64,000 nt of DNA from Porphyrobacter sp. AAP82 (GCF_000331285.1 NZ_ANFX01000037.1:62001-126000); one strand, 5' to 3'. Counted from the first letter of the stretch, positions 1 to 9,221 are shown. Translations and numbers: made by a program. Notes: generated by a model not told the origin, from the letters alone.

Positions 1-131
1 CGCCAGCGCAGGACCGTTTCGGGAAAGTCCGCCGCCGCCACCGGATCGCCCAGCCACCCGGCGAGCGCCAGGATGGCGGAATCGGGATGATAGGTTCCGG
101 ATGCATCCGGGTGTTGCAGTCCCTCGCTCAT
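1..131 (-). CDS. selO: Protein adenylyltransferase SelO (YdiU), N-terminal fragment
   Basis: Only the first 43 codons lie in the window; the gene runs off the left edge. The peptide starts MSEGLQHPDASGTYHPDS and continues with a region ending DFPETVLRW. This fits the SelO N-terminus, where a short tail leads to a conserved 'DPV..A.FP...LR.RN' stretch before the pseudokinase fold. SelO transfers AMP to Ser/Thr/Tyr of target proteins in redox homeostasis. The start is the ATG at 131, and it is divergent from the alpha/beta hydrolase gene. The call rests on a short motif, so it is tentative; no catalytic residue is visible. Confidence 0.5.
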   Translation of the reverse strand, partial: MSEGLQHPDASGTYHPDSAILALAGWLGDPVAAADFPETVLRW

Positions 132-204
132 CCCGCGATAGTGGGCGCAAGCTGGGCGGTGCGCAAGGCGCGCGGCCCTTTGAGGGAAGGGAATACCGGC
201 GCAG

Positions 205-1071
205 ATGGCCGCATTGTACGAAGACCGCTACTGGACCAGCAGCGATGGCCTGACCCTGCATTACCGCAACTATCCCGGGCCCGCGGGCGGGGACAAGCTG
301 CCCGTGCTGTGCATGCACGGCCTGACCCGCAACGCCCGCGATTTCGGCCCGCTCGCCGAGGCCATCTGCGCCACCCGCCGCGTGATCGTGACCGAGATGC
401 GCGGGCGGGGAATGAGCGATTACGCGCCGGATTCGGACACCTATTCGCCTGTCACCTATGTCGCGGATGTGGAAAAGCTGCTCGCCGAACAGGGGATCGA
501 TCGCTTCGCGGTGGTCGGCACCTCGATGGGCGGGCTGATGACCATGCTGATGGCAGCGATGAAGCCCGGGCGCATGAGCGCGGTGGTGATGAACGATATC
601 GGCCCCGAGGTGGACAGCGCCGGGCTCTCGCGCATTTCGGGCTATGTCGGGCAGGGGCGGAGTTACCCCACCTGGGTCCACGCCGCCCGCGGCCTGTCCG
701 AAGCGCACGGCGTCGCCTTCCCGCGCTATGATCTCGACCAGTGGCTCGAAATGGCCAAGCGCACCATGGTGGTGAGCCAGAACGGGCGGATCGTGTTCGA
801 TTACGACATGGCCATCGCCGAACCTTTCGCCAAGCCCGGCAATGCCGCGCCGCCCAACCTGTGGCTCGCCTACGAGGCGCTGACCGGCGTGCCGATGCTG
901 CTGGTGCGCGGCGCGCTGTCGGACCTGCTCAGCGCCGACACGGTCAAGCAGATGGGGGTGCGCAATCCGAAGATGCGCACCATCACCGTCCCCGATGTCG
1001 GCCACGCCCCGACGCTTGACGAGCCTGCGGTGCGCGAGGCGATCCTCGCCCTGCTGGACGCGGCGGAGTGA
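205..1071 (+). CDS. Alpha/beta hydrolase
   Basis: A 288-residue cytoplasmic protein of the alpha/beta-hydrolase fold, with no signal peptide. The oxyanion strand reads LCMHGLTRN (about 35-43). The nucleophile elbow is GTSMGG with Ser107, an acid residue lies near 'LSDLLS' (about 238-243), and the catalytic His is in 'DVGHAP' near the C-terminus. Length and motifs are typical of small esterases and C-C hydrolases; the substrate cannot be read from the sequence. Its TGA overlaps the GTG start of the downstream glycosyltransferase (GTGA), so the two are translationally coupled. Confidence 0.85.
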   Translation: MAALYEDRYWTSSDGLTLHYRNYPGPAGGDKLPVLCMHGLTRNARDFGPLAEAICATRRVIVTEMRGRGMSDYAPDSDTYSPVTYVADVEKLLAEQGIDRFAVVGTSMGGLMTMLMAAMKPGRMSAVVMNDIGPEVDSAGLSRISGYVGQGRSYPTWVHAARGLSEAHGVAFPRYDLDQWLEMAKRTMVVSQNGRIVFDYDMAIAEPFAKPGNAAPPNLWLAYEALTGVPMLLVRGALSDLLSADTVKQMGVRNPKMRTITVPDVGHAPTLDEPAVREAILALLDAAE

Positions 1072-2234
1072 GCAGCGCGGCGGGGCCGCATGTCCCCCGC
1101 ACCGTCCCCCGCACCGTCCCGCGCATCCTGCACCTTCATTCGACCTTCGCGGCAGGCGGCAAGGAAGTGCGCGCTGCGCGGCTGATGAACGCCTGGGGGC
1201 CGCGTCTGCATCACACCATCGTCTCGGCGGAGCCGCAGGCCATGGGGGCGGCCGCGCTGGTCGGCGCGGATGTGCCGGTGGACTATCCGCAAGGCTTCCC
1301 CTCGCTCAAGGGCAGGCCGACGCCGGGCCGGCTGGCGGACCTCGCGCGGGCGATGCGCGGGTTTGACCTTGTCCTCACCTACAACTGGGGCGCGATGGAC
1401 GCGGTGATGGCGCAGCGCGTCTATGGCGGCCTCCTGAAGCTCCCCCCGCTGGTCCACCACGAGGACGGTTTCAATGCCGACGAGGCGGCCCGGTTGAACC
1501 GGTCGCGCAACCTCTACCGCCGCGCCGCGCTGGGGCGGGCGGCGGCGCTGGTGGTGCCCTCGATGCAGCTCGAGACGATCGCCCGCGAGGTCTGGCGCCA
1601 GCCGGCAAAGCGGCTCGTCAGGATCGCCAACGGCATCGACACCGCCGCCTTTGCCGCCGCGCCCGATCCCGCTGCGCTGCCGATCGCCAAGGGCGCAGGT
1701 GAGCTGTGGGTCGGCACGCTCGCGGGCCTGCGCGCAGTCAAGCGCCTGACCGATCTGGTCGCAGGGTTCGCCGTGCTGCCCCCCGAATGGCACCTCGTGA
1801 TCTGCGGCGAGGGGCCCGAGCGCGCGGCGATCCTTGCCGCGGCCCATGCCCGGGGCATCGCCGCGCGCGTCCATCTGCCGGGCAATGTCGATCCGGCAAG
1901 GGTGGCCGGCCTGTTCGATATCTTCGCGCTGTCTTCGGCGTCCGAGCAATTCCCGCTCTCGGTGGTCGAGGCGATGGCCGCGGGCGTGCCGGTGGCGGCG
2001 ACCGACGTGGGGGATATCCGCGCGATCCTTGCCCCCGACAATGCCGCGCTGCTGACCCCGCCGGGCGATCCTGCCAGGCTGGGCGAGACGCTCGTGAAGC
2101 TCGCCGCCGATCCGCTGCTGCGCGCACGGCTCGGCGCGGCCAACCGCGCGCGCGCGCGGGCGAATTTCGACTTTGCGGTGATGCAATCCGCCTACGAGGC
2201 CGTCTATGGCCGCGCCATGGGCCGCGCGTTCTGA
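1068..2234 (+). CDS. Glycosyltransferase, GT4-like (GT-B fold)
   Basis: A 388-residue GT-B glycosyltransferase. The N-terminal Rossmann half begins RILHLHSTFAAGGKE, the usual Gly-rich acceptor-side loop. The C-terminal half has CGEGPERAAI and the E-x7-E donor site in 'SSASEQFPLSVVEAMAAG' (about 285-302). GT4 enzymes use an activated sugar such as UDP- or GDP-sugar; the donor and acceptor here are unknown. The GTG start at 1068 overlaps the hydrolase stop by 4 nt. Near the start, three copies of PRTV/PRI come from a 12-bp tandem repeat at about 1093-1118, so the exact N-terminus could be shorter. Confidence 0.85.
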   Translation: MSSAAGPHVPRTVPRTVPRILHLHSTFAAGGKEVRAARLMNAWGPRLHHTIVSAEPQAMGAAALVGADVPVDYPQGFPSLKGRPTPGRLADLARAMRGFDLVLTYNWGAMDAVMAQRVYGGLLKLPPLVHHEDGFNADEAARLNRSRNLYRRAALGRAAALVVPSMQLETIAREVWRQPAKRLVRIANGIDTAAFAAAPDPAALPIAKGAGELWVGTLAGLRAVKRLTDLVAGFAVLPPEWHLVICGEGPERAAILAAAHARGIAARVHLPGNVDPARVAGLFDIFALSSASEQFPLSVVEAMAAGVPVAATDVGDIRAILAPDNAALLTPPGDPARLGETLVKLAADPLLRARLGAANRARARANFDFAVMQSAYEAVYGRAMGRAF

Positions 2235-2371
2235 GCCCGGCGCGCGCTTCATCCCCCGTTCAACCCGCCGCCGCCATCTCTCCGCCGGTGAGGGCCGCTG
2301 CCATTGCGCGCGGGCGTCCACCTGCCTAAAGAGCGCGGCGCAAAGACATTCAGCAGGACACCAAGGCCACC

Positions 2372-3175
2372 ATGGCGCGACTTCCCATCACCTCCCCCGA
2401 TAGCCCTGCCGCCCCCTCGCGCGAGGACGAGGTGCTGATCCGCGAGATCGACGAGGCGGTGCGCGAGGATGCGCTGCTCGAATTCCTGCGCAAGCACGGA
2501 GTGAAGGTGCTGGGCGGCGTGCTGGCGCTGGTCGCGGCGCTTGGCGGGTACATGATCTGGCACCACTTTTCCGAAGCAGAGCTCGAACGGCATTCGGAAA
2601 CGGTGATCGCCGCGCTCGACCTTGCCGACAAGGAAGATTTCAAGAGCGCTTCGGACAAGGTTGCGGGGCTGCTCGGCGACGACAGCTCGCCCGGCGCGCG
2701 CGCTGCGGCGCGGTTCATCCAGGCGGCGGCCGCTCTGGAAGGCGGGGACAGGGCCAAGGCGAGCGGGCTCTACAAGCAGATCGCCGCCGATCCGACCACG
2801 CCGGCAGCGCTGCGCGATCTTGCCCGCCTGCGCGAAGTCAGCATCAATTACGACATGATGAAGCCTGCCGACGTGATCGCGCAGCTCGGCAGTCTCGCCA
2901 AGCCCGGCAATCCCTATTTCGGCTCGGCGGGCGAACTCGTCGCGATGGCGCATCTCGAAGCGGGCAACCGCGCCGAAGCGGGCAAGCTGTTTTCGGAAAT
3001 GTCCAAGGACGAAGACCTGCCCGAAACGCTGCGCAGCCGCGCGCGCCAGATGGCCGGGCTGATGGGTGTCGACGCGATCGTCGATGTGAAAAAGCTGCTC
3101 AAGGACGAAGGGGTCACGTCCGAGAGCGATGGCGCAGACGCACCGGCGGCTCAGCCCGCGCCTGCGGCACAATGA
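2372..3175 (+). CDS. YfgM-like tetratricopeptide protein, inner-membrane anchored
   Basis: 267 residues. A charged cytoplasmic tail (1-43) is followed by one membrane segment (about 45-63, VLGGVLALVAALGGYMIW) and a periplasmic alpha-helical TPR region rich in Ala-repeat helices. This is the TPR_21/YfgM architecture; YfgM is an ancillary SecYEG partner that hands secreted proteins to periplasmic chaperones. The next gene is bamB, as in many proteobacteria (yfgM-bamB), which supports the call. The C-terminus is Ala/Pro rich. There is no obvious upstream terminator; 137 bases separate it from the glycosyltransferase. Confidence 0.85.
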   Translation: MARLPITSPDSPAAPSREDEVLIREIDEAVREDALLEFLRKHGVKVLGGVLALVAALGGYMIWHHFSEAELERHSETVIAALDLADKEDFKSASDKVAGLLGDDSSPGARAAARFIQAAAALEGGDRAKASGLYKQIAADPTTPAALRDLARLREVSINYDMMKPADVIAQLGSLAKPGNPYFGSAGELVAMAHLEAGNRAEAGKLFSEMSKDEDLPETLRSRARQMAGLMGVDAIVDVKKLLKDEGVTSESDGADAPAAQPAPAAQ

Positions 3176-3200
3176 TCGAGGGATGGGAATTGAAGCGCTC

Positions 3201-4550
3201 ATGATGAAAAGCAAAATCCTGCGCGCCGCGCTGCTGGCGGGCGTGCTGGCGGCGGGCCTTTCGGGCTGCAAGGGCGGGCTGTTCGGCGGCGGCAAGGACA
3301 AGACCACGCCGACCGTGGGCAACCGCGTGCCGATCCTCTCGCGCATCGAAAGCGGCGCCGAGGTCGACCCTGCGCTCGCCGGGATCTCGGTGGTCCTGCC
3401 GCCGCAGCGCGCCAATCCCGAATGGGCGCAGGCGGGCGGTGCGGCGAGCAAGTCCTACGGCCACCTCGCCCTTGCCGAGACCCCCGCGAAGGTGTGGAGC
3501 GCGCAGATCGCCGGTTCCAGCAACCGCGAGCGCCTTGCCGCCGCGCCCGTGATCGGCGCGGGCAAGCTGTTCGTGGCCGGGACCGACGGCGTCATCAGCG
3601 CCTTCGACAAGAACACCGGCGCCCGGCTCTGGTCGCTCCAGAACGACGCGAGCATGACCAAGGACATGCGCCCCTCGGCCTTCGGCGGCGGGGTCAGCTT
3701 CGAGGGCGGCAAGCTCTACGCCACCAACGGCGTGGGCGAGGTGCGGGCGCTCGACGCCGATACCGGCGCAGTGCTGTGGAAGGTGAAGCCCGCCGGTCCG
3801 CTGCGCGGTTCGCCGACCATCGCCTTTGGCCAGCTGTTCGTGATGACGCAGGACAACCAGCTGATCTCGCTCGCGCTCGCCGATGGCGCGCTGGTCTGGG
3901 ACGAGAGCGGTTCGAACACCCAGTCGGGCGTCTTCGGTGTGGCCGCACCCGCGGCCGGGCAGGGCACGATCGTCGCCGGCTATTCGAGCGGCGAGCTTAC
4001 CGCCTATCGCTACGAGAACGGCCGTTCGCTGTGGTCCGATGCCCTCGCGCGCACCAATATCTCGACCACGGTCGGCTCGGTCACCGATATCGACGCCGAT
4101 CCGATCATCGATTCGGGCCGTGTCTATGCATTGGGCCAGGGCGGGCGCATGGCGGCCTATGAACTGGTCAGCGGCCAGCGCATCTGGGAACTCAACCTCG
4201 CCGGCATTTCCACCCCCGCGATCGCGGGCGAGTGGATCTTCACCCTCACCGATGACGCGCGCCTGCTCGCCATCGCCCGGTCGAGCGGGCGGGTGCGGTG
4301 GATCACCCAGCTCCAGCGCTACAAGGACGAGGAAGACAAGGAAGGCGCGATCTTCTGGACCGGCCCGGTGCTTGCCGGCGGCCAGCTGTGGGTCGCCAGT
4401 TCGCGCGGCGAGCTGTGGAAGGTGAGCGCGGGCGAAGGCTCGGCCTCGCTGTTCGCCGATATCGGCGCGGCCGTGAGCCTTGCCCCGGTGGTGGCCGACG
4501 GGATGCTGTTCGTGCTCGACGACAGCGGCACGATCCACGCCTGGAAGTAG
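3201..4550 (+). CDS. bamB: Outer-membrane assembly lipoprotein BamB
   Basis: A 449-residue PQQ-type beta-propeller lipoprotein. The signal peptide MMKSKILRAALLAGVLAAG is followed by lipobox LSGC, giving lipidated Cys23. Propeller blades recur as 'GKLFVAGTDGVISAFDKNTG', 'GKLYATNGVGEVRALDADTG' and further copies to the end (blade core G.....DG...A.d..tG..lW). BamB is the scaffold of the BAM complex that folds outer-membrane proteins. ATG 3201 is chosen because it gives the shortest clean lipoprotein signal; ATG 3183 (six extra residues) has a purine run only one base upstream. It sits 25 nt after the YfgM-like gene. Confidence 0.9.
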   Translation: MMKSKILRAALLAGVLAAGLSGCKGGLFGGGKDKTTPTVGNRVPILSRIESGAEVDPALAGISVVLPPQRANPEWAQAGGAASKSYGHLALAETPAKVWSAQIAGSSNRERLAAAPVIGAGKLFVAGTDGVISAFDKNTGARLWSLQNDASMTKDMRPSAFGGGVSFEGGKLYATNGVGEVRALDADTGAVLWKVKPAGPLRGSPTIAFGQLFVMTQDNQLISLALADGALVWDESGSNTQSGVFGVAAPAAGQGTIVAGYSSGELTAYRYENGRSLWSDALARTNISTTVGSVTDIDADPIIDSGRVYALGQGGRMAAYELVSGQRIWELNLAGISTPAIAGEWIFTLTDDARLLAIARSSGRVRWITQLQRYKDEEDKEGAIFWTGPVLAGGQLWVASSRGELWKVSAGEGSASLFADIGAAVSLAPVVADGMLFVLDDSGTIHAWK

Positions 4551-4633
4551 GCGGGCGGCCCCGCGCTGCCCCAAGCGGCAAAGGGGGGCTTGCGGCAGGC
4601 TGTTAACCCTTTGCGTGTAAGGCGCGGGGGGTG

Positions 4634-6037
4634 ATGACCGCGTCCGAACCCCCCGTTCCCGCCGCGCCTGTGCGCAGCGATGTCTCGATCGGCGTCGGGC
4701 TGGCGGGGCTGGCGGGCCTGATCGTCTGGATCGCGTTCTGCCGTTCCTACCCCGAAATCGCCGCGATGCTCGGCCTTGGCGGCGGGCTGTCGGGCGCGCG
4801 CGGCGTGCTTTCGGGGCCCTATGCCGCGCTCACCGCGATGGTCTTTACCGCCGTGCCGATGGCGGCGTGGTCGGTGCTTGTCGACAAGGTCCACCTGCGC
4901 CCCTCGACCGGCATCGACTGGAGCCTCCGCCGGCCGCTTGCCGAAGTCATGCCCATTGCCGTCATCAAGCTGGTCGGCCTGTGGTCGACCTGGGCGCTGC
5001 TCGCCGCCTTCTATGCGCTGGGGCGGTGGTACTGGTCGGGCAATTACCTGTTCGCGATGGAGGTGCTGAGCTTTGCCATCTTCCCGCTGGTGGTGCTGTC
5101 GGTGCCCTATGTGATCTGGCTCGACCGCTACCTTGTCGAGCCCCGCGACGGGTGCTTCCACTTCGGCGCCTTCGTCGCGGGCGGCGGGGTCACGGGCCGC
5201 GACCAGTGGGACGGCGCGGCGATCGCGAAGCACTGGCGCGCCTGGGCGATCAAGGGCTTCTTCGGCGCCTTCATGATCTCGATCCTCCCGCCGGGCTTTG
5301 CGCAGGTGGTGGCGGCCAGCCCGGCCGCGCTGCTGGCGAACCCGGTCGATTTCGTCATGCTGCTGGTGACGGTGCTGTTCCTGGTCGACGTGCAGATCGG
5401 CACCGTGGGCTACCTCTTGACGCTGCGGCCGCTCGATTCCCACATCCGTTCGGGCAACCCCTTCCTTGCCGGCTGGCTTGCCGCACTGCTGTGCTATCCG
5501 CCCTTCGTGTGGGGGATCATCGGGCCCGACAACCAGATCCTGAGCTACGAATTCGCCACCCCGGGCTGGGCGCACTGGTTTGCCGGGAACATGGTGCTGC
5601 TATGGGCATGGGGCAGCCTGCTGGTGCTGCTTACCGGCGTCTATGCCTGGGCGACGGTGGTGTTCGGCATCCGCTTTTCGAACCTCACCTATCGCGGCGT
5701 GCTCACCAACGGCCCCTACCGCTTCACCCGTCACCCCGCCTACCTGTCCAAAAACCTGTTCTGGTGGGCGAGCGTGCTGCCCTTCATGGTGACCGCCGAG
5801 GGCTGGATCGAGCCGTTGCGCAACTGCATCTTCCTGCTCGCGGTCAACGCCATCTACTACTGGCGCGCCCGCACCGAGGAGGCGCATCTCCTCGCCGAAG
5901 ATCCGAAATACCGCGATTACCACGCGTGGATGGAGCACTACGGCCTCGTCACCGCGCCGCTCGCCCGGCTGAAGCGCCGCCTGCTGGGGGCGGGCGAGGT
6001 GCGCCGGCAAGACCCGCAGGGCTTCCCGGCGGAGTAG
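4634..6037 (+). CDS. Polytopic membrane protein with ICMT/PEMT-type methyltransferase C-terminus
   Basis: About 467 residues with roughly nine or ten hydrophobic segments. The C-terminal quarter carries the isoprenylcysteine carboxyl methyltransferase-like signature 'YRGVLTNGPYRFTRHPAYLSKN' split as G.YR..RHP.Y, then an aromatic helix and 'EEAHLL...YRDYHAWM', matching the E-E-x-x-L tail of ICMT/PEMT enzymes that bind S-adenosylmethionine. These methylate lipids or protein C-termini in the membrane. The long N-terminal membrane region is unlike a minimal ICMT, so the substrate is open. Start is GTG 4631 or ATG 4634; the difference is one residue. Confidence 0.7.
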   Translation: MTASEPPVPAAPVRSDVSIGVGLAGLAGLIVWIAFCRSYPEIAAMLGLGGGLSGARGVLSGPYAALTAMVFTAVPMAAWSVLVDKVHLRPSTGIDWSLRRPLAEVMPIAVIKLVGLWSTWALLAAFYALGRWYWSGNYLFAMEVLSFAIFPLVVLSVPYVIWLDRYLVEPRDGCFHFGAFVAGGGVTGRDQWDGAAIAKHWRAWAIKGFFGAFMISILPPGFAQVVAASPAALLANPVDFVMLLVTVLFLVDVQIGTVGYLLTLRPLDSHIRSGNPFLAGWLAALLCYPPFVWGIIGPDNQILSYEFATPGWAHWFAGNMVLLWAWGSLLVLLTGVYAWATVVFGIRFSNLTYRGVLTNGPYRFTRHPAYLSKNLFWWASVLPFMVTAEGWIEPLRNCIFLLAVNAIYYWRARTEEAHLLAEDPKYRDYHAWMEHYGLVTAPLARLKRRLLGAGEVRRQDPQGFPAE

Positions 6038-6052
6038 GTCCCCCTGCCGGGG

Positions 6053-6355
6053 CTACATCACCGGCGCGCCTTCGTCGGTGTGGAACTTGAGCGCTTCGAT
6101 CACCGTGAAATCGAGCCCCGCGATTGCCGCGCCGAAGGCGGCCATGTGCGGCGTGGCGAAGTGCGCGGCGAGCGCGGCTTCGTCCTGCCATTTCTCGACG
6201 ATGTGGAGCACGCCGGGCTGGAGCACGTCCTGGGTGAATGCATAGGCGATGCAGCCACCTTCCGCATTGGAGGCGGCGACCATCTCGGCGATCGCGGCCA
6301 TTGCCGGCGCCATCGCGCCTTCGCCCACTTGTGCCTTGGCCAGAACGATCAGCAT
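6053..6355 (-). CDS. Antibiotic biosynthesis monooxygenase (ABM) domain protein
   Basis: A 100-residue ferredoxin-like alpha+beta protein, MLIVLAKAQVGEG to TDEGAPVM. The pattern 'G...Y.f..d...pg......kW.d..al..H' at about 35-72 is the ABM fold used by small quinol monooxygenases (YgiN-like) and heme-degrading enzymes. No cofactor residues are diagnostic. The ATG at 6355 has the Shine-Dalgarno AAGGAGAGAG upstream, which rejects a longer reading from 6547 that would run through the CHAT gene. It is 23 nt downstream of that gene and probably cotranscribed. Confidence 0.8.
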   Translation of the reverse strand: MLIVLAKAQVGEGAMAPAMAAIAEMVAASNAEGGCIAYAFTQDVLQPGVLHIVEKWQDEAALAAHFATPHMAAFGAAIAGLDFTVIEALKFHTDEGAPVM

Positions 6356-6378
6356 GTCTCTCTCCTTGTGGGGTGTTC

Positions 6379-7689
6379 TCAGCGCGGGGTGCCGAACATG
6401 GTGAAGGGCGCCCATAGCGCGGGGTCCGGGTGGATCTTGCGGGTATCGAGCATGGCGAGGCGCAGCGCCTCGGCCGGGACGTGGTCCATGGCGTGGAGCT
6501 GGAAGCGGTCCATCAGATAGAGCGTCGCCTCGTCGCTGACGCTCCACAGGCTCATCACCACGCGCGGCACGCCCGCCTTCTGGAAGGCGCGCGCGAGGCC
6601 GATGACGCCGGCATCATGCGCGAAGCCGAGCCCGCTCTTGCAGGCGCTGAGCACCGCCAGATCGGCCGAGAGATCCATCTGCTGCACCTCGCCAGCGGCC
6701 AGGAAGGCTTCGGCAGGGCTGGGTCCGGCGAGCATCAGGTAGCCGCCATCGAGCGGCGAGCGCGGGTTGGAGACGCCGTGGGCGGCGAAGTAGAGCATGC
6801 CTGCCGAGGACATCTGGTCCATCACCGCCGCCTTGGTCGCCTCGGCCCCGATCAGCGCGGGCACCCCGGCCCGCTCGGCCAGCATCCGCGCTTCCTTCGC
6901 CGCGCCCGGCAGCGGCGGCACGCGCCAGTCGGGCGAGGCCGGCACGCGCGGATCGCCGACCACCAGCAGGCCCGCAAATTCGGACTTGCCGCGCCATGGG
7001 CGGATCATCTGGTCAAGGTCGAACAGCCCGGCCGAAACGGTGAGGCTCATCCGGTCGACCAACTGTTCGGTATCCGTCAGCGGGAAGGCGGCGAAGGGGT
7101 TGGTGGCGATCACCCCGCCCGCGACGATCACCAGATGGCGCACATCCAGCAAGGCGGTCCGGATCGCGGGGGGCAGGAGGATGTCGGTGATCGGTGTCTT
7201 GCGGTCCGCGCTGCTGGCCGAGACCACGGGGGCGGGCGGCTGGGCGCCCTTGCCCGTCCACACCGGCGCCCGGCTGCGCGCAATCCCGTCGACATCGAGG
7301 TCGATGCGGTAATAGGCCGAGGCTGCGCGCAAATCTTCCGGCGTCACGCGGGTTTCGTGGAAGGCGATGATCCCCTGCCGCCCGATCAGGTAGATCGCCA
7401 GCCGGTCGCCCTGGTGGGCATAGAACAGCACCGCGCTGCCTTCGGGATAGCCGGGGCTCGAATCGTCGCGCTGTTCGGCAAGGTAGGCGGCGACATCGGC
7501 AATGGTCGCATCGGACATCTTGGGCGAGGTGACGCCGCGCTTGGAATAGAGGTCGTAAAGGTCGCGCACATGGCGCGCGGCGTCCCCGGCAAAACGCGCC
7601 TCGAGCGCGGCGGTATCGGGGGCGGGGGGTGCGGCGCGGGCGGGGACCGCGAAAAGCAGCAGCAGCAGCAGCGCCAGTAACCGGATCAT
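6379..7689 (-). CDS. Secreted CHAT domain (caspase-like) protein
   Basis: 436 residues. MIRLLALLLLLLFAVPARA is a signal peptide. The C-terminal half is a CHAT (caspase HetF associated with TPR) peptidase domain. The catalytic His is His304 in 'YFAAHGVSNP' and the Cys is Cys350 in 'VLSACKSG', both intact. It then has the typical 'GLARAFQKAGVPRVVMSLWSV' segment. CHAT proteins usually carry a TPR array; here the N-terminal 150 residues show no clear TPR. The signal places the protease in the periplasm or outside, unlike CRISPR- or gasdermin-linked CHATs. Substrate unknown. ATG 7689 follows the stop of gshA by 25 nt. Confidence 0.8.
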   Translation of the reverse strand: MIRLLALLLLLLFAVPARAAPPAPDTAALEARFAGDAARHVRDLYDLYSKRGVTSPKMSDATIADVAAYLAEQRDDSSPGYPEGSAVLFYAHQGDRLAIYLIGRQGIIAFHETRVTPEDLRAASAYYRIDLDVDGIARSRAPVWTGKGAQPPAPVVSASSADRKTPITDILLPPAIRTALLDVRHLVIVAGGVIATNPFAAFPLTDTEQLVDRMSLTVSAGLFDLDQMIRPWRGKSEFAGLLVVGDPRVPASPDWRVPPLPGAAKEARMLAERAGVPALIGAEATKAAVMDQMSSAGMLYFAAHGVSNPRSPLDGGYLMLAGPSPAEAFLAAGEVQQMDLSADLAVLSACKSGLGFAHDAGVIGLARAFQKAGVPRVVMSLWSVSDEATLYLMDRFQLHAMDHVPAEALRLAMLDTRKIHPDPALWAPFTMFGTPR

Positions 7690-7714
7690 CGCCTCTCCCC
7701 CCGTCACGCCGTCC

Positions 7715-9100
7715 CTAGAAGGACTGTTCGTAGACCCGCCTTATATTCCCGTTCCATTCGCCATGATAGGCATCGAGCAGGCGCTGGGCGGGCACCTTGC
7801 CGCTGGCGACGATCTCGTCGAGCGTTTCGAGATAGCCGGTCTCGTTGTCTCCGGCCGCATTCAATCGCGCGCGCGCCTTGAGCCCGGCATGGGCGATTGC
7901 GAGCACCTCGCGCCCCAGATCCTGCAAGGTGCCGCCGCCCGGCGCGCGGGTGGCGAGCGCGAGGCGCGGCACTTCGCCCCGAAGCCGCTCGCGTTCTTCC
8001 ATCGACCAGTCCTTGACGAGGTCCCATGCGGCATCGAGTGCGCCCTGGTCATAGAGAAGCCCGACCCAGAAAGCCGGCAGCGCGCAGATGCGGCTCCACG
8101 GGCCGCCATCGGCACCGCGCATTTCAAGGAAGGATTTGAGCCGCACCTCGGGGAAGGCGGTCGAAAGGTGGTCCCACCAGTCGGACTGCGTCGGGCGCTC
8201 GCCGGGCAGGACGCTGAGCTTGCCCTGCATGAAGTCGCGGAAGCTGAGGCCGGCCGCGTCGATATATTTCCCGTCGCGGAACACGAAATACATCGGTACG
8301 TCGAGCATGTAGCGCGCCCAGCGCTCGTAGCCGAAGCCGTCCTCGAACACGAAGGGCAGCATCCCGGTGCGTGCCGGATCCGTATCGGACCAGATGTGCG
8401 AGCGGTAGGACAGGAACCCGTTGGGCTTGCCTTCGGTGAAGGGCGAATTGGCAAACAGCGCGGTCGCCAGCGGTTGCAGCGCGAGGCTGGTGCGGAACTT
8501 TTTCACCATGTCGGCTTCCGACCGGTAATCGAGATTGACCTGGATCGTGCAGGTGCGCAGCATCATGTCGAGGCCCATGGTGCCCACGCGCGGCATGTGC
8601 CTGAGCATGATCTCGTAGCGGCCCTTGGGCATGACCGGCAGTTCGGCGCGGGTCTTGTCGGGCCACATCCCGAGGCCGAGATAGCCGACGCCGCACTGCT
8701 CGCCGATCTCCTTGACCTGCGCAAGGTGCCGCCCGGTCTCGGCACAGGTCTGGTGGAGGTTTTCAAGCGGCGCGCCCGACAGTTCGAGCTGGCCCGCCGG
8801 TTCAAGGCTGACCGCGCCGTCCGCGCCCTTCAGTGCGATGACGTTTCTGGTTCCATCCGGGCCCCTTTCTTCCACCGGGCTCCAGCCGAATTTTTCCATG
8901 CCCTTCAAGAGGTCGCGGATACCGCACGGCTCGTCATAGGCGGGCGCGCGGTGATCGGCGGCCTTGAACACCAGCTTCTCGTGCTCGGTGCCGATGCGCC
9001 AACTTGTCGGAGGCTTTTCGCCGCCGATCATCGGGGCGACCAACTGGTCGAAGCCCTCGATCACCGGATCGTCGGCGGTGGAAGCGTCGCGTGTGCTCAT
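7715..9100 (-). CDS. gshA: Glutamate-cysteine ligase, plant/alphaproteobacterial type
   Basis: A 461-residue glutamate-cysteine ligase of the GCS2/plant-like class, the ATP-dependent first step of glutathione synthesis in the cytoplasm. 'TSWRIGTEHEKLVF' (about 32-45) is the signature start of the ATP/Glu site. 'RTCTIQVNLDYRSE' and 'ANSPFTEGKPNGFLSYRSHIWSDTD' follow in the usual order. Length matches plant-type GshA (about 450-460). The ATG at 9100 begins MSTRDASTADDPVIEGFDQL, and no gene overlaps it on that strand. rsmE lies 121 nt upstream, the usual alphaproteobacterial arrangement. Confidence 0.92.
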   Translation of the reverse strand: MSTRDASTADDPVIEGFDQLVAPMIGGEKPPTSWRIGTEHEKLVFKAADHRAPAYDEPCGIRDLLKGMEKFGWSPVEERGPDGTRNVIALKGADGAVSLEPAGQLELSGAPLENLHQTCAETGRHLAQVKEIGEQCGVGYLGLGMWPDKTRAELPVMPKGRYEIMLRHMPRVGTMGLDMMLRTCTIQVNLDYRSEADMVKKFRTSLALQPLATALFANSPFTEGKPNGFLSYRSHIWSDTDPARTGMLPFVFEDGFGYERWARYMLDVPMYFVFRDGKYIDAAGLSFRDFMQGKLSVLPGERPTQSDWWDHLSTAFPEVRLKSFLEMRGADGGPWSRICALPAFWVGLLYDQGALDAAWDLVKDWSMEERERLRGEVPRLALATRAPGGGTLQDLGREVLAIAHAGLKARARLNAAGDNETGYLETLDEIVASGKVPAQRLLDAYHGEWNGNIRRVYEQSF

Positions 9101-9221
9101 GGCGTGTTCGGGCCCTCTCTGGCCGGTTGCTTTATAAAACTGAACTGCCGCTGAAAAGGCAAAATCGCCTTTGCGCATGGGAAGCCGGTTTGTCTTGCAA
9201 AATCGGCCGGGCGGGGCGCCG

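Noticed and set aside
1093..1118. 12-bp tandem repeat at the glycosyltransferase start
   Set aside because: In frame and short; it adds a PRTV repeat to the N-terminus and does not look like a separate feature.
870..4574. Long antisense open frames of 400 to 490 codons opposite the hydrolase, glycosyltransferase, TPR and bamB genes
   Set aside because: They are the usual antisense readings in 67% GC DNA, with Arg/His/Gly-rich content and no family motif, while the opposite strand encodes recognised proteins.
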